Under the pieces are notes generated by a model that saw nothing but the letters and a program-made list of their open reading frames with translations, was not told the DNA's origin and ran no database searches. Below, one piece after another: positions 1 to 7,424 of a stretch of 20,133 nt of DNA; the stretch's first letter is position 1; the number at the start of each line of letters is the position of its first letter. The position numbers were made by a program, and so were the translations under genes. This DNA is from Candidatus Scatousia excrementipullorum (lineage in GTDB: Bacteria; Cyanobacteriota; Vampirovibrionia; Gastranaerophilales; Gastranaerophilaceae), in assembly GCA_017694215.1 (NCBI GenBank), contig JADIND010000047.1, forward strand, positions 1 through 20,133, in the 5' to 3' direction.

Positions 1-22
1 CTTACAAAGGAGGCATTATTTT

Positions 23-55
23 CCCTCGCCCTACGGGAGAGGGTTAGGGTGAGGG
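23..55. repeat. Imperfect palindromic repeat (CCCTCGCCCT...AGGGTGAGGG)
   Basis: The arms at 23-32 and 46-55 pair over 10 bp with one G-T wobble, and the loop contains CTCTCCC-type sequence. It is much more G+C-rich than its surroundings. Similar CCCTC/GAGGG palindromes are common REP-like dispersed repeats in many bacteria. A repeat unit is likely; copy number in this genome is unknown. Confidence 0.6.
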
Positions 56-82
56 GGCGGACTGGATAAAAAAGAACAGTAG

Positions 83-110
83 GTTGTGGTAAATTTTAAT
101 TTACCACAAC
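83..110. repeat. Perfect 13-bp inverted repeat, 2-nt loop
   Basis: The arms GTTGTGGTAAATT (83-95) and AATTTACCACAAC (98-110) are exact reverse complements separated by TT. A second inverted repeat, GGTAATC-aga-GATTACC, follows at 122-138. Neither is followed by a T-run of the length expected for a terminator on the plus strand, so a repeat or a binding site is the better description. Confidence 0.75.
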
Positions 111-204
111 AAAAATGTTTCGGTAATCAGAGATTACCAAAACCTACATTACTAAAAAGGCTCAACTGATTTTTTACGCTTTCAGGATGACATGATGCAT
201 GCTG

Positions 205-240
205 CTGTGCGACTGCGGGTATTTACCCGCAATCGCACAG
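205..240. repeat. 36-bp strong hairpin
   Basis: CTGTGCGA-c-TGCGGGTA pairs with TACCCGCA-a-TCGCACAG: 16 pairs, one internal mismatch and a 2-nt loop. A degenerate relative (GGCTGTGATTGCGG) appears at about 7382-7396 next to the same ttcaggatgacatg module, so this is probably part of a dispersed repeat. Confidence 0.7.
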
Positions 241-247
241 TGTATTG

Positions 248-280
248 AAAAACCTAAGCCTCACCTTACCAGAGAGGCTT
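248..280 (-). terminator. Probable terminator of the ROK kinase gene
   Basis: On the minus strand, AAGCCTC (280-274) and GAGGCTT (261-255) form a 7-bp stem with a 12-nt loop, followed shortly by TTTTT. It lies about 30 nt beyond the stop of the ROK gene. The loop is long, so the call is moderate. Confidence 0.5.
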
Positions 281-312
281 TGAGAAAATAGCATGTATAA
301 ATGAAAAGCAGT

Positions 313-1266
313 TTAGCTTTCGATTAATAAACTTGCACCGATAACGCCTGCAGTGTTTCCAAGTTGTGCCGGAACAACTTCAACCGCATCTCCGGCGACT
401 TTCATTGCACGTTTTTTGAGTGTTTCTTTTAACGGTGTCATAAGAATGTCGCCTGCATCAGCAACCCCTCCGCCGACAATAATTTTCTCAGGATTAAGAA
501 GGTTAACCACGCTTGCCATACCTATTCCGATATATTCACCCATAATTGTGAAAATTCTTCTGGCAACAGGATCCCCAGCTTTTGCAGCTTCACAGACAAT
601 ATACGGAGTGATAGGAGTGCTGCTTGCCATTTCACGGAATTTTGTAGATTTGCCGCCTCTGATATAATCTTCAGCCATAGCAACGATAGACGGGCCGGAC
701 GCAAAAGCTTCCAGACATCCGGTATCTCCGCAGCCGCAAATCGGGCCGTCATGCATTTGCAATTTTATGTGTCCTATTTCACCGGCAGCATTGGAGGCTC
801 CTCTAACAAGTTTTCCGTTTACGATTAAACCTGAACCTATGCCTGTTCCGACAGTAATGCAGATTAAATTGTCACAACCCTTACCGGCACCGTAATTAAG
901 TTCGCCGAGTGCGGCACATCTCACGTCATTATCAACCCTTGTCGGGATGTGGAATTCATCTTCAATAAGTTTTGCAATAGGAACTTCAACCCACCCCGGA
1001 ATATTCGGTGCGTTTCTTACAACACCGGCTTTATAATCAACCTGTCCCGGAAATCCGAATCCTATGCCTTCTATATTTTTAGCCTCAAGTTTTGTTTCTT
1101 TCATCAGGTCATAAATAGCCTGTTTAATATTATTAACGGTATATTCATATCCCATTTCAGCACGTGTAGGCACGGAATTAGAATAAATAATCTGTCCCTT
1201 TTCGTTCACCAGTGCAATCTTAACATTAGTACCGCCAACATCAATACCGATTCTGTTTTTTACCAT
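313..1266 (-). CDS. ROK-family sugar kinase (glucokinase-like)
   Basis: A 317-residue cytoplasmic kinase that probably phosphorylates glucose or a related hexose with ATP. The N-terminal phosphate loop DVGGT is at residues 9-13. The catalytic-base region reads VDNDVRCAALGE (111-122), with D114 as the presumed base. GEIGH (162-166) and CGCGDTGCLE (177-186) give the His and Cys ligands of the ROK zinc site. The family's usual length is 300-320 residues, so the gene is complete. The start at 1266 is supported by AAGGGAG upstream. The usual NDAN motif after the catalytic Asp is changed to NDVR, which makes the exact sugar uncertain; glucose, fructose and N-acetyl sugars are all possible. Its 5' neighbour, the HEAT gene, is separated by a terminator, so it is likely transcribed alone. 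Confidence 0.9.
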   Translation of the reverse strand: MVKNRIGIDVGGTNVKIALVNEKGQIIYSNSVPTRAEMGYEYTVNNIKQAIYDLMKETKLEAKNIEGIGFGFPGQVDYKAGVVRNAPNIPGWVEVPIAKLIEDEFHIPTRVDNDVRCAALGELNYGAGKGCDNLICITVGTGIGSGLIVNGKLVRGASNAAGEIGHIKLQMHDGPICGCGDTGCLEAFASGPSIVAMAEDYIRGGKSTKFREMASSTPITPYIVCEAAKAGDPVARRIFTIMGEYIGIGMASVVNLLNPEKIIVGGGVADAGDILMTPLKETLKKRAMKVAGDAVEVVPAQLGNTAGVIGASLLIES

Positions 1267-1355
1267 TTTTTATACTCCCTTAATCTAGTGCTGATATAAT
1301 CATAAAACAAACATACCAAATTAAAAATATTTTACAAAAGTAAAAATAAAGCAGT

Positions 1356-1385
1356 AAAAAGACCGCCGCGTCCGACGGTCTTTTT
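1356..1385. terminator. Rho-independent terminator between HEAT and ROK genes
   Basis: AAAAAGACCG (1356-1365) and CGGTCTTTTT (1376-1385) are perfect 10-bp arms around a G+C-rich loop, with A- and T-tracts on both sides. It sits about 30 nt beyond the stop of the leftward HEAT-repeat gene and should terminate that transcript; the symmetry would also allow termination rightward. Confidence 0.85.
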
Positions 1386-1415
1386 GTTTATGAGTTTGGT
1401 TTTACTTACTTAATA

Positions 1416-2273
1416 TTAAAAAGATGAAACCGGTTTTTTCTGAACGGAAGCACCCGGGATAGACTGCCAGTTAGCAGCCATAATTTTCTTGAAAGATTTC
1501 AAAGCTGTATCTTCAAGTTCGCCGAGTTCTTCAGCTTCCATAATCAATTCTCTCAACGGAAGCAGAGCTCTTTGATCTCTCAAAACACCGAGAGCTGCAG
1601 CTGCACCTGCTCTGACAAGTTCATTTTCGTTACGGTTTTTCATAACATCAATCAATGCAGGAACTGCTTTTGTATCGTTCAATTTACCGAGAGAAGTAAC
1701 TGCGTAAATTCTTACGTTTACCCATTCGTCATACAACATATTAATAACTTTATCAACAGCCTTTTTGTTTCCGATTTCGCCTAATGCTCTTGTAGCATCA
1801 CAACGTACATTAACTTTTTCGTGGTCAAGAGATGCGATTAACGCATCGGTTGCAACATCGCCGATTTCGATTAACGCATCGGTTGCAGTAATACAAACCT
1901 GCGGATTTTCATCATTAAGAGCTTCGACGAGCGGTTCAACAACGATAGCACCGCCAAGACGCCCCAAAGCACGTGCAGCACGGACTCTTACGTCAACGTT
2001 TCTGTCTTCTCTCAATGATTCAATCAGGTGAGTTGTAGCTTTAGAATCGCCGAGTTCACCTAACGCACGTGCTGCATAAAGTCTGACAGAACCGTTTTTA
2101 TCATGTTTTAGTACATCAATTAACGGTTCAACAGCTTTAGAGTCACCCATTTCGCCGAGGATACGGGCTGCGTTATATCTGACTTTTTCGGAATTACTTG
2201 TTTTCAAATCTGTAAGTAATTCGTCAAATGATTTTTTAACCTGTTTTTTCTTGCTGTTCACACTAATTGTCAT
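1416..2273 (-). CDS. HEAT-repeat (PBS-lyase-type) protein
   Basis: A 285-residue soluble protein made almost wholly of about seven HEAT-like repeats of roughly 31 residues (residues 30-245). Each has the pattern VR..AA.ALG.LGD..AV..LI..L. HEAT repeats stack into an alpha-solenoid that binds other proteins. In photosynthetic cyanobacteria related solenoids act as phycobilin lyases or phycobilisome-degradation factors (CpcE, NblB), but nothing here points to phycobiliproteins, so I infer only a scaffold role. One repeat (near residues 130-150) is shortened and carries ATDALI twice. The start is set by GGAGG about 10 nt upstream. No signal peptide or membrane segment is visible. The C-terminal 40 residues are not repeat-like. 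Confidence 0.85.
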   Translation of the reverse strand: MTISVNSKKKQVKKSFDELLTDLKTSNSEKVRYNAARILGEMGDSKAVEPLIDVLKHDKNGSVRLYAARALGELGDSKATTHLIESLREDRNVDVRVRAARALGRLGGAIVVEPLVEALNDENPQVCITATDALIEIGDVATDALIASLDHEKVNVRCDATRALGEIGNKKAVDKVINMLYDEWVNVRIYAVTSLGKLNDTKAVPALIDVMKNRNENELVRAGAAAALGVLRDQRALLPLRELIMEAEELGELEDTALKSFKKIMAANWQSIPGASVQKKPVSSF

Positions 2274-2621
2274 GAAATTTTTCCTCCGACACTACAATTT
2301 ATATTCTACACTTACACATATTTATAAAAACATTTGTTAGAATATAATTGCTTTTTTACCTTCTATATATTAAATATTTGTTACAATTTAATTTTACCGG
2401 TTATTTAAGTGTATGTGATGTCTTCTTGATTGCTTTTTTGTTTTTGGGGATTTGCAATCCATTAAGGGTAACACTGACACTTTATACTATAATCATAACA
2501 CATTTTTTATTTTTTGTGGTGGGTTAGTTGTACTATTTGTGCAAATTTTATGTTTGTTTTTTTAACAAAATGTATCTTTCAATAATAACAGCATGATTTT
2601 TGTAATATATTTTAATAAATA
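2274..2621. other. AT-rich gene-free spacer
   Basis: Between the start of the HEAT gene and the stop of the histidine kinase, both leftward. It holds the Shine-Dalgarno of the HEAT gene (GGAGG on the minus strand near 2284) and several TATAAT-like strings, including a plus-strand TATAAT at 2488-2493 with no clear -35. I see no ORF with a ribosome binding site, no tRNA-like fold and no clear terminator for the histidine kinase. Confidence 0.5.
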
Positions 2622-4280
2622 CTACTTACTATGGATAGTAATAATAAACTCGCTGCCCCTGCCGACCTCGCTGTTTACAATAATTTTCCCGTTGTGCTTT
2701 TCTATTATCTTTGCAGAAATCGCCAAACCAAGACCCGTGCCGACCCCGACTCCTTTTGTTGTAAATCCTGCAGTAAAAATTTTTGAAATTTCATCTTCAG
2801 GAATTCCTTTTCCGGTGTCTTTTATGCTCACAGTCAAAGTTTCAGCCTCATAAAAAGTCGTAATTGTAATCTTGCCTTTTCCTTCAATCGCTTGACAAGC
2901 ATTGACCAAAATATTGGTAAATACTTGATTCAGCATATTCGGATAACATTTTATAAGAGGAAGTGTACCGTAATTTTTTACAATCTCTATCCTGTTTTTT
3001 GTTTCGTGACGGATTAATTCCAGCGTCAGGTCAAGCTCTTTGTTAATATCTGCCTCCTGAAGCTCCGCCTCATCAAGCCTTACGAACTTTTTCAAGGAAA
3101 CTACGATATTACTTATACGCTGAATAGCCTCGCTGTCAATATGGTTGATTTCCTGCATCAGGTCTGCGATTTCCTTATCCTGAATCTGCGGGATAAGTTT
3201 TGCAAGGATTCCGTTGTTTGATTTAATTGAAGCTACCGGAGTATTAATTTCATGTGCTACTCCTGCGATTAACTGACCCAGAGATGCCATTTTTTCGGAA
3301 TTTATCAACTGCAGCTGGGTTTCTTTTAACTCTTTCAGGGCAGCTTTCAGTTCTTTTACGGTCTGAATATTCTTCTGATACAGTTCTGCTCTTATAATCG
3401 CGTTACCCAGCTGAAAAGAAATTGCCTCTAATATTTCTAACTCTTCCGACAATTCTCTTTTCTGATAACTGAGCAAAACTATCACCCCGATTAAGTTTTG
3501 CAGGTGAAAAACCGGAACAACTATTCGCATAACAGATTGCCTGTAAGGTTGTGCTCCGATATATTCACGCATACATGGAGTTACGGAAATTTCATTATTG
3601 CAAATAGTGTTGAAAGTTTCACTGTCAAAGGAAATCAGAGTATCGGTATTTGATTTTTTTGAACCGAAAATTTCGACAATTCTGAAATTTTTATCGGTCT
3701 TTTCAGCATAATAAGACTTGAATGCACCGAACATCATGGCGAGTTCCGTGAGAGCGGAATTCAGAATTTTTGAAATATCCATAGACTCTCTTACGAGGTT
3801 GGAAACTTTGTTTATAAGGGCAATTCGGATTGCCTGTGACTGGGCTTTTTGTTTAATTTTTTGTAAATCTTCAATTTCTTCTTCCAAACCTGCACGTTCG
3901 TTTTGGAGTTTCAGATTTTGTTTTTGAACTTTTGCAAGTTCGGCATTAGCACTGACATCAGAAAAGAAAAATATGGAATATTTTCCTTTTTTAATTACGG
4001 ACAAATCATAATAAAGGATTTTTTCTCTGTTAAATTGATAAGAAACGCACGCAAAAAAATTCTCTTTGCATGTCAGTGCATGATAGATGGGAGAATAGTT
4101 TTCGATATTTTCACTGTTCAGTGGACAGATGTCAAAATTTGAATTATGGGAAAATTTTTTCAGGTTAGAAAATTCAGGAAACCATCGTTTAAAAGTATAA
4201 TTTTGATAAACGATTTCCTTTTTATCATTAATTATTAAAACAGCATCCCTGAACTGATTAAAAATATCAAACTTTTTCAT
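2622..4280 (-). CDS. Soluble PAS-GAF histidine kinase
   Basis: A sensor kinase of 552 residues starting at ATG 4280. An in-frame TTG at 4328 would add 16 residues, but the promoter lies inside that extension. The order is: PAS-like segment (about 1-110); coiled coil (about 115-150); GAF domain (about 155-300); a second helix; HisKA with H-box GVAHEINTP (phospho-acceptor H343); and an HATPase domain with N-box LVNACQA (N460), DTGKGIP (D488) and GTGLGL (514-519). No membrane segment exists, so it should sense a cytoplasmic signal. No response regulator is next to it, making it an orphan. There is no Shine-Dalgarno, and the -10 box ends 7 nt from the ATG, suggesting a leaderless mRNA. The spacer to hom is only 84 bp, so the two divergent promoters are close together. 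Confidence 0.9.
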   Translation of the reverse strand: MKKFDIFNQFRDAVLIINDKKEIVYQNYTFKRWFPEFSNLKKFSHNSNFDICPLNSENIENYSPIYHALTCKENFFACVSYQFNREKILYYDLSVIKKGKYSIFFFSDVSANAELAKVQKQNLKLQNERAGLEEEIEDLQKIKQKAQSQAIRIALINKVSNLVRESMDISKILNSALTELAMMFGAFKSYYAEKTDKNFRIVEIFGSKKSNTDTLISFDSETFNTICNNEISVTPCMREYIGAQPYRQSVMRIVVPVFHLQNLIGVIVLLSYQKRELSEELEILEAISFQLGNAIIRAELYQKNIQTVKELKAALKELKETQLQLINSEKMASLGQLIAGVAHEINTPVASIKSNNGILAKLIPQIQDKEIADLMQEINHIDSEAIQRISNIVVSLKKFVRLDEAELQEADINKELDLTLELIRHETKNRIEIVKNYGTLPLIKCYPNMLNQVFTNILVNACQAIEGKGKITITTFYEAETLTVSIKDTGKGIPEDEISKIFTAGFTTKGVGVGTGLGLAISAKIIEKHNGKIIVNSEVGRGSEFIITIHSK

Positions 4281-4287
4281 AATAATA

Positions 4288-4316
4288 ATTATATAATATG
4301 CAAAAATGCATAGCAA
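4288..4316 (-). promoter_or_regulatory. Promoter of the histidine kinase gene (leaderless)
   Basis: On the minus strand TTGCTA (4316-4311), a 17-bp spacer and TATAAT (4293-4288). The predicted transcription start, about 7 nt beyond the -10, falls within a base of the ATG at 4280, and no Shine-Dalgarno is present. Confidence 0.65.
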
Positions 4317-4349
4317 TTTCGTTAACAAGATGAACCAAAAATTTGTTTA

Positions 4350-4358
4350 TGTTACCAT
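4350..4358 (+). promoter_or_regulatory. Possible extended -10 of hom
   Basis: TGTTACCAT reads as an extended -10 (TGn-TAnnnT) ending 6 nt before the hom ATG, with no good -35 and no Shine-Dalgarno. This would again give a leaderless mRNA. The -10 match is only 4/6. Confidence 0.35.
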
Positions 4359-4364
4359 AAACCT

Positions 4365-5681
4365 ATGGAGAAAAATGTTAATGAAATTCTGAAACCGATT
4401 CAGAATGAGGGTAAAAAAGTTAAAATCGGTTTAATCGGTCTTGGAACCGTGGGCTCGGGAGTTTTTAAAACACTACGGGCTTTTGATAATGTAGAAGTAA
4501 CAAAAATTGCGGTCAGGAATTTAAACAAACCAAGAAATATTGATGGTTTAGACAATTCTATAGTTACAGATAAACCTTATGATGTTGTAAATGATTCTGA
4601 AATAGATATTGTTGTAGAATTAATAGGCGGTCTGGAACCTGCTTATGATTTAATAAAGACAGCAATTAAAAACGGGAAACACATAGTTACCGCAAACAAA
4701 GAACTTCTCGCTAAAAGAGGGGAAGAACTTTTCAAATTCGCCGAAGAAAACAATAAAGTTATTCTTTATGAAGCTGCAATCGCAGGCGGAATTCCTATTA
4801 TAATGCCGATAAAAACAATTCTTGCAGGTAACAAAATTACAAGAATTGAAGCAATCCTCAACGGCACGACAAACTATATTTTAACCAAAATGGATGTTCA
4901 GGGAGCCTCTTATGAGGATGTATTGAAAGAAGCACAGGAACTGGGGTATGCGGAGGCTGACCCGACGGGGGATGTTGAAGGTTTTGATGCGGCTTATAAA
5001 ATCACAACCCTTGCAACCCTTGCTTTCAGAAAAAGAATTAAAATAGAAAACGTTTACCGTGAAGGTATTACAAAAATCAGGGCTCAGGATATGCATGCAG
5101 CAAACGATTTGGGTTACAAGATTAAACTTATTGCCTCGGCATATCTGACTGAAGACGGAAAAGCCGATGTACGGGTTCATCCGATGCTTGTGTCGCAAAA
5201 ATCCACACTTGCACATATCAATTACGTAACCAATGCAGTGAGTATTCAAGGAGAACCTGTCGGGTCAATAACACTTTCCGGCCCGGGAGCGGGAGAATTT
5301 CCGACAGCAAGTTCAGTTGTCGGAGATATTCTTGCAATAGTATCAGAACTCGGTACAACAGATTATCCGCTGCCGATGATGCGTTGCAACCACAGCAGTG
5401 ACGCGGAAGTTATAAATATTGCAGACACGGTTAATAAATATTATCTTTCAATAAATGCCAAAAATAACAAAGGTGTTATCGGAAAAATCGGAACAATCTG
5501 TGCAGAAAATAATATAAGTCTTGCAAGCATTGTACAACGATGCGTTTCAGATGATAATACCGCAGATATTACGGTTATTACGGAACTTGTGAAAGAAAAA
5601 GACATGCGAAATGCTGTCAAAGCCTTTGAAGAAGATGAAGTTATCAATAAAGTTAACAGCATGATAAGAGTGCAAGTATAA
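4365..5681 (+). CDS. hom: Homoserine dehydrogenase with ACT domain
   Basis: Reduces aspartate 4-semialdehyde to homoserine with NAD(P)H, the branch step towards threonine and methionine. At 438 residues it has the normal length of the monofunctional ACT-containing enzyme. The dinucleotide-binding loop GLGTVG is at residues 25-30. TANKELL (109-115) and GFDAAYK (206-212) carry the conserved Lys112, Asp208 and Lys212 of the active site; ILNGTTNYI (164-172) is the substrate loop. An ACT domain from about 360 to 438 probably binds threonine for feedback inhibition. The ATG at 4365 has no upstream Shine-Dalgarno, unlike most genes here. A small membrane-protein gene follows after 13 nt and thrC after that, so the three are probably one operon. 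Confidence 0.95.
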   Translation: MEKNVNEILKPIQNEGKKVKIGLIGLGTVGSGVFKTLRAFDNVEVTKIAVRNLNKPRNIDGLDNSIVTDKPYDVVNDSEIDIVVELIGGLEPAYDLIKTAIKNGKHIVTANKELLAKRGEELFKFAEENNKVILYEAAIAGGIPIIMPIKTILAGNKITRIEAILNGTTNYILTKMDVQGASYEDVLKEAQELGYAEADPTGDVEGFDAAYKITTLATLAFRKRIKIENVYREGITKIRAQDMHAANDLGYKIKLIASAYLTEDGKADVRVHPMLVSQKSTLAHINYVTNAVSIQGEPVGSITLSGPGAGEFPTASSVVGDILAIVSELGTTDYPLPMMRCNHSSDAEVINIADTVNKYYLSINAKNNKGVIGKIGTICAENNISLASIVQRCVSDDNTADITVITELVKEKDMRNAVKAFEEDEVINKVNSMIRVQV

Positions 5682-5694
5682 GGAGGACTTTCGG

Positions 5695-6069
5695 ATGAAT
5701 GAACAAGAAATCGCTTTGGCAAAATCAAAAAGGAAAAAATTAATCGTCATTATTGCAGGGGTTGTGCTTTTTACAAGTTTTACTCACAAAACACATTTCA
5801 CCTGTGACTTGACAGATTGCAGCATTGAAAAAACTATCTTTGGCGGAATTACCATATCAAAACAGCCAATCGGTAGAAATCAGATAGTTAATTTTACAAC
5901 TTACGGATATCGTACCGGCAAAAGCGGAAGAATGCACAATGTATATTTAAATACTCGTACCGGAGAACGATACAGAATGTTTACAGGCAGTAAACATCAG
6001 GCCCGGATGATAGAAGATAAATTGAGTAAAGCATTGTATAACGAAAAAAATATTAATATTACTTACTAA
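5695..6069 (+). CDS. Small membrane-anchored protein between hom and thrC
   Basis: A 124-residue protein I do not recognise. A basic stretch (residues 9-15) precedes a short hydrophobic segment (16-29, LIVIIAGVVLFTSF), which suggests an N-in single-pass anchor or an uncleaved signal. The rest is polar and basic, with Cys37 and Cys42 just after the membrane segment and a run of likely beta strands (45-95) with repeated Thr/Gly/Tyr/Arg. A strong AGGAGG lies 8 nt upstream, 13 nt beyond hom. thrC begins 18 nt downstream, so it is embedded in a threonine operon. Its link to threonine synthesis is unknown and may be incidental. Confidence 0.75.
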   Translation: MNEQEIALAKSKRKKLIVIIAGVVLFTSFTHKTHFTCDLTDCSIEKTIFGGITISKQPIGRNQIVNFTTYGYRTGKSGRMHNVYLNTRTGERYRMFTGSKHQARMIEDKLSKALYNEKNINITY

Positions 6070-6087
6070 AAAATAAAGGACAAAATT

Positions 6088-7140
6088 ATGTACTATCAAG
6101 GATTAATTAACACGTTCAGAGAATATTTACCGGTATCGGAAAAAACTCCGGTAATTACGCTTAATGAAGGGAATACTCCCCTAATCAAAGCTGATAATCT
6201 TGCTAAAAAAATCGGGCTTGATGCAGAGATTTATTTAAAATTTGAAGGCTGCAATCCGACCGGAAGTTTTAAAGACCGCGGTATGACAATGGCAGTTTCC
6301 AAAGCAAAAGAAGCCGGTTCAGGAGCAATTATCTGTGCCTCAACCGGAAACACATCAGCCTCTGCCGCCGCATATGGTGCTAAAGCCGGAATGCGAACGT
6401 TTGTATTAATCCCTGACGGATACATTGCACTCGGAAAACTCTCGCAGGCAATGATGTATGGTGCTGAAATTATAGCAATTAACGGCAACTTCGATCAGGC
6501 ACTGGAAGCTGTTCGTGCAATCGCCGAAAAATACCCGATTACACTTGTCAATTCAGTAAATCCATACAGAATAGAAGGACAGAAAACAGGTGCATTTGAA
6601 ATCTGTAATGCTTTAGGTCAGGCTCCTGATTACCATTTTATCCCTGTTGGCAATGCCGGTAACATAACAGCTTACTGGAAAGGTTACAAAGAATGGCACA
6701 CTGCCGGAAAAATTTCTTTACTTCCTAAAATGATGGGATTTGAAGCCGAAGGGTCGGCTGCAATCGTAAGAGGCGAAAGAATTCTTAAACCGGAAACACT
6801 TGCCACCGCAATCCGTATCGGAAACCCTGCAAGCTGGAAACAGGCAGAAGCTGCCCGAGATGAAAGCAACGGTATGATTAACTGCGTAACCGATGAAGAA
6901 ATCGTAAAAGCATATAAACTTATTGCCTCTACAGAAGGTGTTCTTGCTGAACCTGCAAGTGCTGCATCTGTTGCAGGATTGATAAAATTCAAAGATAAAG
7001 TAAAAGCAGGCTCGAAAGTTGTTTGTATTTTAACAGGCAACGGACTTAAAGATCCTGACAACGCTATTAAATATTCCAATGCGGATGTTAAAAAGACATC
7101 ATCAGACCTGACTGATATCTTAAAAGCAATGAATGTATAA
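6088..7140 (+). CDS. thrC: Threonine synthase
   Basis: A PLP enzyme that converts O-phosphohomoserine to threonine. The 350-residue length fits the short bacterial class. SFKDRG (60-65) supplies the Schiff-base lysine K62; CASTGNTSAS (84-93) and PVGNAGN (186-192) are PLP-binding loops. The start at 6088 follows AAAGGA. It is the last gene of the hom operon. No homoserine kinase (thrB) is present in the window, so that step must be encoded elsewhere or by another enzyme class. Confidence 0.95.
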   Translation: MYYQGLINTFREYLPVSEKTPVITLNEGNTPLIKADNLAKKIGLDAEIYLKFEGCNPTGSFKDRGMTMAVSKAKEAGSGAIICASTGNTSASAAAYGAKAGMRTFVLIPDGYIALGKLSQAMMYGAEIIAINGNFDQALEAVRAIAEKYPITLVNSVNPYRIEGQKTGAFEICNALGQAPDYHFIPVGNAGNITAYWKGYKEWHTAGKISLLPKMMGFEAEGSAAIVRGERILKPETLATAIRIGNPASWKQAEAARDESNGMINCVTDEEIVKAYKLIASTEGVLAEPASAASVAGLIKFKDKVKAGSKVVCILTGNGLKDPDNAIKYSNADVKKTSSDLTDILKAMNV

Positions 7141-7422
7141 TTCATGCGAATGCGTGTAAAGCTACAGTTACGGAGTGTTGAAAAACCATCGGGCCCTTGT
7201 GCCGCCTCACATTCACTTCGTTGCGAAGCAGGGTCCCAAGGCTCAGTGTGTTCGCCTGTTCCCTTTGCTCCTTACAAGGGTAATGTTTTATTGCAGAGCG
7301 TGTGCGTAAGCACGATAGCGGAGCAGAAAGGTGAAAATTTTCTAAGATCCTGAAACCAGTTCAGGATGACATGGTTGTGTGCGGCTGTGATTGCGGAGTG
7401 TTAGAGGGTTTTTCCCTCTTTA
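7141..7422. repeat. Repeat-rich spacer with modules shared with 1-312
   Basis: This spacer between thrC and trpS is more G+C-rich than its flanks and made of short inverted and direct repeats: CTTCG-ttg-CGAAG (7216-7228), an ATCCTGAA/TTCAGGAT palindrome (7347-7367) and CGGAGTGTT at two places (about 7171 and 7394). It shares ttcaggatgacatg and GTGTTGAAAAACC with 1-312. The open frame 7144-7353 has no ribosome binding site and a composition typical of translated repeats, so I do not call a gene. Confidence 0.65.
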
Positions 7423-7424
7423 TT
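7403..7424. terminator. Terminator between thrC and trpS
   Basis: AGAGGG-ttttt-CCCTCT (7403-7419) followed by TTATT gives a short hairpin and weak T-tract for rightward transcripts from the hom-thrC side. Its distal arm ends next to the trpS stop at 7423, so it may also serve the leftward trpS transcript, although that strand lacks a T-tract. Confidence 0.5.

Larger units (their letters stand above)
1..312. other. Gene-free, repeat-rich spacer
   Basis: No convincing coding frame lies here. The stretch is filled with inverted repeats: an imperfect palindrome at 23-55, a perfect 28-bp palindrome at 83-110, a shorter one at 122-138, a strong 36-bp hairpin at 205-240 and a probable terminator for the leftward ROK gene at 248-280. 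The 14-mer ttcaggatgacatg at 181-194 recurs at 7360-7373, and the GTGT(A)TTGAAAAACC module at 240-254 recurs at 7175-7187. It therefore looks like a nest of dispersed intergenic repeats rather than gene remains. Confidence 0.7.

Noticed and set aside
1..312. CRISPR array
   Set aside because: The repeats are different inverted elements with no regular direct repeat and spacer pattern.
4281..4328. TTG start extending the histidine kinase by 16 residues with a hydrophobic stretch
   Set aside because: The extension covers the promoter, has no Shine-Dalgarno, and its hydrophobic run comes from AT-rich promoter DNA.
4881..5249. Leftward open frame inside hom
   Set aside because: A frame shadow of a well-supported gene, with no ribosome binding site and Cys/Phe-rich composition.
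7144..7353. Rightward 69-residue open frame after thrC
   Set aside because: It overlies repeat sequence, has no ribosome binding site and has a composition (Cys, Ser, Pro mix) unlike the genes here.
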